A DNA stretch of 22,919 bases from a bacterium (lineage in GTDB: Bacteria; Lindowbacteria; 2-12-FULL-62-27): positions 1-22,919 of the forward strand of contig JACQOF010000018.1 of assembly GCA_016202645.1 (NCBI GenBank), in the 5' to 3' direction. How positions within the stretch are numbered: the stretch's first letter is position 1; each line of letters starts with the position of its first letter. This document shows, one piece after another, positions 15,391-21,571 of the stretch. A program made the translations under genes and the position numbers. Under the pieces are notes generated by a model that made no database searches, was not told where the DNA came from, and saw only the letters and a program-made list of their open reading frames with translations.

Positions 15391-16950
15391 CTACTCGGAA
15401 AATTTGTTCCCGGGCTGGGCCAGGGAGGCGTGCAGGAAGAGCGTCTTGGGATCGCCGCCATCAGGCCCGCAGACCGCCGAACCGATCCGGCGGACGACAT
15501 TGATCCTTCCTTCGCGGGCCGCGCAGGCGCAGTCGGCCATTCGTTCGAGGATTCGAAGCTGGATCGCCCGGACCTCGTCCGGACGGCCGGAACACAGGAC
15601 CGCGATGGACCCCCCGACGCGGCACACCATCTCATCCGCGCTCAAAACGCTGGCCACGCGCTCCTCGATGCCGCGAAACATCCGCTCAATCTCCCGGGAC
15701 TCGCAATGGGCTTTGATCATTTCCAGGTTGCCGACGCTCAGGACCAGCAGGGTCAATGGGCGGCGCCGCGGTTCCGCGATTTTCAACGCGCGGGAAAATG
15801 CCGCACGGAAATTTTCCCAGTCGTCCACACAGGGCAGGACCATCTGCCGGGCGTTGCCCCGGTCGGTGGATTCGGCCCATATTTTTCCGGCGTGAATCTC
15901 CACGATCTTCCTGCAGACGGACAGACCCAGCCGGCCGCCGTTCGGCCGGATCCGCTCGGGCCAGGTGAGGTGGGACAGGGGATTGAAGAGGGTTTCGATC
16001 CTGTCCGGCGGGATCGGGGGCCCGTCATCCGCAACTCCGAACCGAACGGCCGTCCCGGCCGGCGGCTGTCCCACCATGCGGACTTGAATCCGGATGGTCC
16101 GCCGGGCGAACTTGAGAGCGTGCATCACCAGCTGGACCAGCGCCTGGGAAATCTTGGCGGCGTCCACATAAATATTCGGCAAATAGAGAGGGGTGTCGGC
16201 CTCCAGGGCGATCTGGTGCCTGGTCATGATGGGTTTCAGGGAAGCGCAGAGGTCCAGGACCAATTCAACCGGATCAGTCCAGAACCGCCGGACGCGGCGG
16301 CGAACGTCCGCCTCCATTCTGAGGAGGTCCTCGAGTACCCGGAAGGTTTGACACAGGATCTCGATATGATGTTTGGCCATTCGGAGTCGCCCGGCCTGGA
16401 TTTTCCCCAACGGTTCCGACGGATGTTTGCCCATGTCGTTCAATGTCTCCTGGACAATGGCCAAAGGCCTCCGGATCTCGGGAGAGACGACATTCAGCAC
16501 CGCCTCCAGGTCGCTCTCCAGCGACGCAGTCTCGCCGGAAAAAATATCCCGCAGGCGTTCAACCATCTTCATTCGCTGGATGGCGTGGAGGATGGACCGG
16601 CTCAGGCTGTTTCTGTCAAAATGCCCTTTGACGATGTAGTCCTGCACGCCCTCGTCGATCGCCTCCATGTCCGTCTGGATGTCCGAGAGGCCGCTCAAGA
16701 CCACCACCGGCAGATGACGGGCGTAGGGATGAAGTTTGGCGATGGTTTCGAGGCCCCAGCTGTCGGGCAGCCCGAGGTCGAGCAGGACCACATCGATGCC
16801 GCCTTTGGACAGGCGCTTGATCCCGTCCTCCAGATTGGCGCTGTGCTCGACGTGAAACCCGCCCCGCGGTTCCTCGGAGAGGATTTCCCGAATGTAGAAC
16901 ACGTCATCCGGATTGTCCTCGATCAGCAAAATTTTCGTTTCCCCGTTCAT
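15391..16950 (-). CDS. Receiver protein with degenerate histidine-kinase and GGDEF-like domains
   Basis: 519 residues from ATG 16950 (AAGGGG 5 nt upstream). The N-terminal receiver (5-125) is intact: E11, D12, phosphoacceptor D58 in VVLLDLGLPDSWG, S86 and K108. The following DHp-like helix has VVSPEIRRPL (154-163), where HisKA kinases have SHELRTPL; Pro157 replaces the phosphoacceptor His. The ATPase-like domain has H277 in place of the N-box Asn (LVQLVMHALKFA) and DDGPPI in place of DxGxGI, although GGRLGLSVCRKIVEIHAGKI keeps G2-box character. The C-terminal ~130 residues align by pattern with GGDEF domains, but the signature reads RVGGSIA (444-450). So it probably has neither kinase nor cyclase activity and works as a phosphorylation-responsive scaffold or binding protein. 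It is embedded between tadE and the tadG-like gene, 17 nt after tadE. Confidence 0.85.
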   Translation of the reverse strand: MNGETKILLIEDNPDDVFYIREILSEEPRGGFHVEHSANLEDGIKRLSKGGIDVVLLDLGLPDSWGLETIAKLHPYARHLPVVVLSGLSDIQTDMEAIDEGVQDYIVKGHFDRNSLSRSILHAIQRMKMVERLRDIFSGETASLESDLEAVLNVVSPEIRRPLAIVQETLNDMGKHPSEPLGKIQAGRLRMAKHHIEILCQTFRVLEDLLRMEADVRRRVRRFWTDPVELVLDLCASLKPIMTRHQIALEADTPLYLPNIYVDAAKISQALVQLVMHALKFARRTIRIQVRMVGQPPAGTAVRFGVADDGPPIPPDRIETLFNPLSHLTWPERIRPNGGRLGLSVCRKIVEIHAGKIWAESTDRGNARQMVLPCVDDWENFRAAFSRALKIAEPRRRPLTLLVLSVGNLEMIKAHCESREIERMFRGIEERVASVLSADEMVCRVGGSIAVLCSGRPDEVRAIQLRILERMADCACAAREGRINVVRRIGSAVCGPDGGDPKTLFLHASLAQPGNKFSE

Positions 16951-16967
16951 CCGGTCCCCTTCCACCC

Positions 16968-17408
16968 TCACTCCACAAGAACGGTTTTGACGGATTCAAG
17001 AATAAAGATGCCCGGAAAAAAATCCGCGTCCGGCGAGAAGACGTTCAGCGCGCCGACCGGAAAAAGGGGTTTGAACATGATCCGGACGCCGAGTTTGATT
17101 TTGTCCTCCGGGCTCCAGATCCGGACGACCGCGCCGTCGGCGTTTCGAACCGTCAATTTGGGATTCAGGGAAGTGAGATGCTCGTCGAGATGGGCTTCGA
17201 GCTCATCCGCGGACGCGCCCCTGGAGGCCAATCGGCCCGCGGTCTGGGCGGCGTTCTCCAGCTGATTGCTTCGATAGAAATAGACCACGAACTCCGCCAG
17301 GACCATCACCATGAGCATAAAAAACGGGAGGACGAGAACCATCTCGATCATCGACTGGCCTTCCCCGGCACCCCGCCGGCCGCCCTGTCTTTTTCTCGTT
17401 TGTTCCAT
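16968..17408 (-). CDS. tadE: TadE-like pseudopilin
   Basis: 146 residues from ATG 17408 with GGGAG 4 nt upstream. A basic N-terminus (RKRQGGRRGAGEGQ) precedes SMIEMVLVLPFFMLMVMVLA, the TadE hydrophobic helix with its conserved Glu, then NQLENAAQTAGRLASRG as in the TadE family. The Gly-Glu-Gly-Gln ahead of the helix and Glu within it resemble a prepilin-type cleavage site. The extracytoplasmic part (~95 residues) ends ...ESVKTVLVE. TadE acts as a minor pilin in Flp pilus assembly. It is separated from the upstream pilin gene by a 37-nt palindrome. Confidence 0.9.
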   Translation of the reverse strand: MEQTRKRQGGRRGAGEGQSMIEMVLVLPFFMLMVMVLAEFVVYFYRSNQLENAAQTAGRLASRGASADELEAHLDEHLTSLNPKLTVRNADGAVVRIWSPEDKIKLGVRIMFKPLFPVGALNVFSPDADFFPGIFILESVKTVLVE

Positions 17409-17440
17409 TCGACTCCCACCCCCGGGTCCGGAATAAAGAT

Positions 17441-17477
17441 CGTTCAGTATTCGCGCGCGCGGCGCGAATACTGAACG
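17441..17477. terminator. 16-bp perfect palindromic hairpin after the first Flp pilin gene
   Basis: 17441-17456 and 17462-17477 are exact reverse complements (16 bp) with a 5-nt GCGCG loop. It lies 23 nt downstream of the flp stop and 33 nt upstream of tadE. No U-tract follows, so it may be a partial terminator or an RNA 3'-end stabiliser that makes pilin mRNA more abundant than the downstream assembly genes. Confidence 0.7.
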
Positions 17478-17500
17478 ACTGTCAACCGCGATCCCACCCC

Positions 17501-17671
17501 TTACGGCGTGCCGCCGGTCACCGAATTGATGCTGTCGGTCATCGTGGTCTTGGCGATGTCGGTTCCCGCGTCAAACGCGACCGCGAAGCCGACGACCGCG
17601 ACGACCACAACCGCCACGATCAGCAGGTACTCCAGAAGTCCCTGGCCCTTCTGCCGCTTCCTCTTGTTCAT
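17501..17671 (-). CDS. flp: Flp-type major pilin 1 (prepilin)
   Basis: 56 residues from ATG 17671, with a perfect AAGGAGG about 9 nt upstream; a longer frame upstream covers the other pilin and is spurious. MNKRKRQKG is the basic leader. Cleavage is expected after G9, giving mature QGLLEYLLIV with Glu5-Tyr6, the Flp signature. The hydrophobic helix (about 12-34, LLEYLLIVAVVVVAVVGFAV) is followed by a short tail DAGTDIAKTTMTDSINSV. The mature protein polymerises into the pilus. The strong ribosome-binding site and flanking hairpins suggest high expression. Confidence 0.93.
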   Translation of the reverse strand: MNKRKRQKGQGLLEYLLIVAVVVVAVVGFAVAFDAGTDIAKTTMTDSINSVTGGTP

Positions 17672-17722
17672 CGTTCGCACCCTCCTTATGGGTCTCCGAT
17701 CTGTGTGAAATCGGATGAATTC

Positions 17723-17748
17723 ACGGCGGCGCGCGGTACGCGCCCCGT
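17723..17748. terminator. GC-rich hairpin after the second Flp pilin gene
   Basis: Two 10-nt arms (ACGG + GGCGCG against CGCGCC + CCGT, with one bulged C at 17727) close a 5-nt loop. It sits 9 nt after the stop of the longer pilin gene and before the RBS of pilin 1. There is no U-tract. Like the palindrome after pilin 1, it is placed to tune transcript ends. Confidence 0.5.
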
Positions 17749-17757
17749 TTCCTCCGG

Positions 17758-17952
17758 TCACTCCGAAGGCGACCGCACCCCTGTCACCGATTCGATGTTG
17801 GACATCATGCTCTTGACAGCCAACGATCCGGATTGGGAAAGGAGGGTCAATGCTCCCGCCAGGCCGCCAAGGACAACGGCCAGGACCATGAGATATTCGA
17901 CCATTCCTTGTCCCCGACGCGCATTCAAATCCCGCACGGCCTTCGCATCCAT
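17758..17952 (-). CDS. Flp-type pilin 2 (prepilin)
   Basis: 64 residues from ATG 17952, preceded by GGGGAGGG. The leader MDAKAVRDLNARRG is followed by QGMVEYLMVLAV; cleavage after G14 gives mature Glu5-Tyr6. The helix runs to about residue 42 and the tail is SLAVKSMMSNIESVTGV. It is a second pilin, diverged from pilin 1 (outside QG.(L/V)EYL and the terminal SINSVTG/NIESVTG motif the two differ). It may be a minor pilin, an alternative pilin or the tip or base subunit. It is located 40 nt after the exported protein gene and 86 nt before pilin 1. Confidence 0.92.
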   Translation of the reverse strand: MDAKAVRDLNARRGQGMVEYLMVLAVVLGGLAGALTLLSQSGSLAVKSMMSNIESVTGVRSPSE

Positions 17953-17992
17953 CGCTCATCCCTCCCCTTCCCTCGGTCCTCATGTTCGGTCC

Positions 17993-18565
17993 CTACTCCC
18001 GGTTCGCCGAATAGACCCGCGGCGTTTCAGGCGCCGGACCGGAAAGCGTTTCAAAAAACGCGTTCAACCCATCCGCGCCCTCGGCCGCGAGTTTGTCGGC
18101 GGCCTCCGCTTTCGACTGAATGACGGACAATGTGAGGGGGAACGCCGCCAGGGCCTGAGGAAAGAACAAAAAGAACTCGGGCGAGCGGCTCAGGATGGGG
18201 CCAACGGCCCTGGAGAAACTTCCGACATAAAGCGTCTCCGGACGGTCCGCCCGGACGAGGTTGAACGTCGCGGCGAAATCATGGACATTCGAACCGGCGG
18301 CGGATTCAAATTGGGTTTGGATCAAGACGAGAAAATCGGGGCCCGGCATTGCCGGGCGGCGCCGTTCGAATGGGCTGGCGGCGCGGTTGATGGGGATGTT
18401 CGGGGATGTATCGACAGAAACCTGTTTCAACAGAACTTCGAGGCGTCCCGCCACCATCCGGCTTTCATCGGACCCTTCCGGCACCACCGCGACGCGCGGG
18501 TCGGCGGCGGCGAAGGCGGACCATCCGTACACGAGGACACCACAAGCCGTGACGAAACGCTTCAT
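17993..18565 (-). CDS. Exported protein of unknown function
   Basis: 190 residues from ATG 18565 (AAGGGG about 9 nt upstream). A signal peptide is visible (MKRFVTACGVLVYGWSAFAA, cleavage near A20-A21). The Cys at position 9 lies inside the hydrophobic segment and is not a good lipobox. The mature part starts ADPRVAVVPEGSDESRMVAG, a beta-strand pattern seen in periplasmic substrate- or nucleotide-binding-like domains, then PDFLVLIQTQFESAAGS. I do not recognise the family. It is the first gene of the pilin block and lies downstream of element B, so a periplasmic role in pilus biogenesis is inferred from position only. Confidence 0.7.
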   Translation of the reverse strand: MKRFVTACGVLVYGWSAFAAADPRVAVVPEGSDESRMVAGRLEVLLKQVSVDTSPNIPINRAASPFERRRPAMPGPDFLVLIQTQFESAAGSNVHDFAATFNLVRADRPETLYVGSFSRAVGPILSRSPEFFLFFPQALAAFPLTLSVIQSKAEAADKLAAEGADGLNAFFETLSGPAPETPRVYSANRE

Positions 18566-18589
18566 GACCTGACACCCCTTTTTGAATTT

Positions 18590-18651
18590 CAGAAAGAGCA
18601 CGACCAGCGGCGCACCGCCGCCGGTCTTTTAGGAACGTCTTATTCCAGCCG
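18590..18651. promoter_or_regulatory. Hairpin element B (paired with element A), leader of the exported-protein gene
   Basis: An 11-bp stem with one G-U-type position (18602-18612 with 18616-18626) and a 3-nt loop is followed on the plus strand by TTTTA. On the minus strand it is preceded by CGGCTGGAATAAGACGTTCC, nearly identical to element A, and followed by GCTCTTTC. Stem sequences of A and B differ while pairing is kept, which suggests a conserved structure. It lies 24 nt before the exported-protein start. Confidence 0.6.
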
Positions 18652-18694
18652 TTTTCCAATGCACGTCCGGAAAAAGACCCCGGCCCCCTCATCC

Positions 18695-18712
18695 TCCCCC
18701 CTTGAGGGGGGA
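18695..18712. terminator. Possible terminator hairpin after the Lon-type protease gene
   Basis: T(C)6-TTGA-(G)6A forms a 7-bp stem with a tetraloop, just 5 nt past the TAA stop of the Lon-like gene. A TTTTT tract on the minus strand lies about 20 nt beyond the stem, too far for a classical terminator. Similar C/G-run hairpins are common dispersed repeats, so function is uncertain. Confidence 0.4.
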
Positions 18713-18717
18713 AGAGT

Positions 18718-20376
18718 TTATACGCCCGCTTTTACCCGGTTACCCGGCGGATTATTCCGGGGAGGAGAGGCCTTGTCGAAGCAGATTTCGTGAACGGAGT
18801 AACTCAGGAGTTCGTTCAACTCGGGCAGGGTGACGCCGGACGGCGAGACGGCGTCGAACTCGATGCCTCGTTTCTTGCCGTGCTTGATCCACAGTTTCAC
18901 AGGATCCGGGCCGGGCGGCTGTTGGTTTTTCGCGTGGGAGTGCAGGTACAAGCCCAGCAGGAGGCCGCCCAGGAGCACGAGCGCTCCGGAAATCGGGAGG
19001 AGGCCGTCCAAGGGGACAAAGAAGATGTAACAGGCAAAGATAAAAACCCCGAGATAGATCCCGATTCTGAGCAGGTCCGACGCGTTTCCCGCCAGCGTTT
19101 TAGTCAAACGTCCCGTCGCCAGCGCAAGCTTGATATCCACCTCGATCACCTTCAGCGTCTTGAGTCTCGCCATCGCCTGTTCCTTCACATCAGCCCATGT
19201 TTTCTGAAGCCGCTCGAGCAGCGACGGCGGGTCCAGCCATTTGTGCTGGTGCCGCATGGCATTCAGAATTTTGTCGATGCTCTGGATCGCCCGCGTCAGA
19301 CACTTGATGTCCTCCGGCGCCACGGCCAGCCTCACCGCCTCCTGAATCCCCGCCGAGTAGGTTCCGGTCAGCCGTTCCCAGGAGGCCGACACCATCATCA
19401 TGAGGGCCGACCGGTAGTCGGCATTGATTCTCATCCCTTCCTGCAGGCACACGCCCGCCTTGGCGATGATCAACTGCGCGGGGTCCATGAACATCGGGCG
19501 ATGATTTTTCAAGGACAGGTGGGTGGCGACCGCGATGAGGGACTCGGGCTTATACCCGTCCCCGCCGCCCAATTTCAGGATCGCCAGTCCCTTTTGAAAC
19601 CAGGCTTCGGCGTTCCGGCTGTCCTCTCCAAGGAGCCTGTCATAAATCCGGATGGCCTCGCCGACGTCTCCGCCGGCCAGCGCGACGCGGGCCATGTGCA
19701 GGAGAGATTTCTGCTGGCCGGGAGCGCTCTCGTTCAAGGAGACGTTCACGCCCAGGGGCCGGATGAGAAAATTGTCAGGCCCAAGTTCCTTCAAGGCCTG
19801 CCGGAGCGTTTTGACTCTATGGATTTCGAATCCGGCCGGATCCGGCAGCGGCGTTTCGCGCGAGGCGGGGATCATCAGGACCCGGAACTGGGAGGCGACG
19901 ATTCCGTTGGCGACGAATTGTAATTTTTTTTCCAGGCCCTCCGGGTCAACCGCCAGGACCCGGCCGTCCTGGCTGAGGTCGCCCGTGCACAAGACGTGGC
20001 CCAGCGGAAATTTTCCGTAATACGAAGCGATGGCCAGGGCCGCCGCCAGGGTCAGGGAGCGGCCTTCGAATTCGATGTTGGTTTTCGTCGTGACCTGCTG
20101 CCAATCGACGGCATAAAAACGGCTCTCCCGGACGGGGAGATTGTACTCGACGGCAGCGGCGACCGCCGCCAGCGCGTCATTGAACGCCGCCATGCAGGAC
20201 TCATTCCATTTTGTGGTTTCCCGGGCGGCCGGATCATATCTCAAATAGACAACATCCCCGCTGTCGGACTGCCCGTTCACGGCCAGAACGCCGATGACTC
20301 CCGGGTGGGTGGCGATTCCGGGCGCGGCCGGGTCACCCGGTTTGACGGCGACGGCCAGGGAGGCGCTACTGCTCAT
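18718..20376 (-). CDS. Membrane-anchored Lon-type (S16) protease domain with TPR-like region, no AAA+ domain
   Basis: 552 residues. Residues ~25-200 match the Lon proteolytic domain: FEGRSLTLAAALAIASYYGK corresponds to DGPSAG...TAL of Lon, TGDLSQDGRVL to TGEITLRGQVL, EGLEKKL to GGLKEKL, and IHRVKTLRQAL to IHPVKRIEEVL. S107 and K151 fall where E. coli Lon has catalytic S679 and K722, so the Ser-Lys dyad is kept. A helical TPR-like region follows (about 222-290: LLHMARVALAGGDVGEAIRI, NAEAWFQKGLAILKLG), then a long helical segment. Two membrane helices lie at about 435-454 and 458-478, with a basic cytoplasmic-type tail. No Walker motifs are present. The ATG overlaps the upstream gene by 11 nt. 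Likely an ATP-independent, membrane-tethered protease or peptide-binding protein; substrate unknown. Confidence 0.75.
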   Translation of the reverse strand: MSSSASLAVAVKPGDPAAPGIATHPGVIGVLAVNGQSDSGDVVYLRYDPAARETTKWNESCMAAFNDALAAVAAAVEYNLPVRESRFYAVDWQQVTTKTNIEFEGRSLTLAAALAIASYYGKFPLGHVLCTGDLSQDGRVLAVDPEGLEKKLQFVANGIVASQFRVLMIPASRETPLPDPAGFEIHRVKTLRQALKELGPDNFLIRPLGVNVSLNESAPGQQKSLLHMARVALAGGDVGEAIRIYDRLLGEDSRNAEAWFQKGLAILKLGGGDGYKPESLIAVATHLSLKNHRPMFMDPAQLIIAKAGVCLQEGMRINADYRSALMMMVSASWERLTGTYSAGIQEAVRLAVAPEDIKCLTRAIQSIDKILNAMRHQHKWLDPPSLLERLQKTWADVKEQAMARLKTLKVIEVDIKLALATGRLTKTLAGNASDLLRIGIYLGVFIFACYIFFVPLDGLLPISGALVLLGGLLLGLYLHSHAKNQQPPGPDPVKLWIKHGKKRGIEFDAVSPSGVTLPELNELLSYSVHEICFDKASPPRNNPPGNRVKAGV

Positions 20377-21571
20377 CCAGTTGCCGCGCCCATTTCCACA
20401 GATTTTCGCTGCCGCTCGCGCGGATCAGGGTGAAGACGTATCTCCAGGACGGATGGTGCCTGCCCAACCGGACGATCCGCTTGACCTCTTCCTCGAACAG
20501 ATACCGAAGGGTCCCGTCCCGGCAGTCCGAAATCAGACGGAGCATCTGCGGAAGGCCCGCCCCGCCGGCCGAGAATCGCTGGAGGTGCCTTCCGAATTCC
20601 TGAACGGTCGGCTCCTGCCCGCCGAAGTCGCCGGGCCGGAGAACGAGGGTCATCAGGCCCTCGATGACGTGAAAGATGACTTCGAATCCCTCCTGCCGAA
20701 GCGCCGGGGAGGGAATGATTTTCCAGAGCCGGAAGGACCCGCCGTTCGAAACGGGTTCCACAGTCAGAGGCGTGCCGTCGAGGGACGTAAAGACCGCCGT
20801 GAACGCGGAGTCATTCGTTTCCGTGGCGATGCCGATGGAATCATCCGCCCAAACCGCCACCGCAACCCGCAGGGCCGAAGTATTGAGGACCTGACGATAC
20901 AGTCTTAAGACCGCCGAGGGGGACAAAACCGTTTTCGCGGCCATCCGCAGACGGCCGGAGGGTTCTTCCGTTTCCAAGTCCAGGTTCCCGGCGGCTGGAA
21001 TCTGCACGGTCACTTCGTGAATCAGTTTTTCGACGTCGAAGAGGGAAACCCGCCGGGCCGGCGCATACCGGCGCCGTTCCGCGGCCTGAAATTCGATCCG
21101 AGGGTCGCCGGGCCACCGGATCGGATCGTGGCCGGACGTCCGGCCGGCCGCCATATTTCGAACGGCTTGAATGTCTTCGCGGCAAAGCGTCCCGACCCAA
21201 TGATCCAAAAGTCTCGGGGCGATCTCAAGGCTGTTCCAAGGCTCGATCACGAGGGCGAATCCCACAGGGGAACTCATATGATTGAGGATGAAGTCCGCGG
21301 AGGAGGCGAAGGCCGGCTCGTCCGAAATCCCGAAGGAGGACAGGCGATGGCCGGAACCGCCGAGGATGTAGATCAGGCGGTTCGGCATCCCGGCATGGTC
21401 CGTCAGGGCCCAAATCTGCCCTTCTTCCGGGACGACCCGCCCGGATTCGATGGATATCTCCGGCCCGGACCCGAACGCCCGCGCGTGGCGGGCCAGAATG
21501 CGTTTTTTCCTCCGGGCGGGCATCCACCCGCAGGGACGTATCATGGCATCCAAGTCATGGGATGATTGCAT
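20366..21571 (-). CDS. Unrecognised 401-residue cytoplasmic protein coupled to the sigma-like gene
   Basis: Start at ATG 21571 with a perfect AAGGAGG about 9 nt upstream; it overlaps the sigma-like gene by 17 nt and the Lon-like gene by 11 nt. There is no signal peptide or membrane segment. Residues ~47-140 (PEEGQIWALTDHAGMPNRLI, ASSADFIL, then VIEPWNS and WVGTL) have the feel of a small beta-barrel, SH3/PemK-like, of the kind that sits beside sigma-like genes, but this is only an impression. The remainder is mixed alpha/beta, with LEPVSN-type beta segments in the middle and a basic helical C-terminus (VKRIVRLGRHHPSWRYVF). The position between a sigma-like regulator and a protease makes an anti-sigma or adaptor role a fair hypothesis. 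Existence of the gene is well supported by coding continuity and RBS; function is not. Confidence 0.7.
   Translation of the reverse strand: MQSSHDLDAMIRPCGWMPARRKKRILARHARAFGSGPEISIESGRVVPEEGQIWALTDHAGMPNRLIYILGGSGHRLSSFGISDEPAFASSADFILNHMSSPVGFALVIEPWNSLEIAPRLLDHWVGTLCREDIQAVRNMAAGRTSGHDPIRWPGDPRIEFQAAERRRYAPARRVSLFDVEKLIHEVTVQIPAAGNLDLETEEPSGRLRMAAKTVLSPSAVLRLYRQVLNTSALRVAVAVWADDSIGIATETNDSAFTAVFTSLDGTPLTVEPVSNGGSFRLWKIIPSPALRQEGFEVIFHVIEGLMTLVLRPGDFGGQEPTVQEFGRHLQRFSAGGAGLPQMLRLISDCRDGTLRYLFEEEVKRIVRLGRHHPSWRYVFTLIRASGSENLWKWARQLDEQ

Noticed and set aside
15094-17265. A 723-codon open frame on the plus strand across the tadE and receiver genes
   Set aside because: It is antisense to well-recognised minus-strand genes; high-GC DNA commonly gives long shadow frames, and its translation is rich in Arg/Pro/Gln/His without domain motifs.
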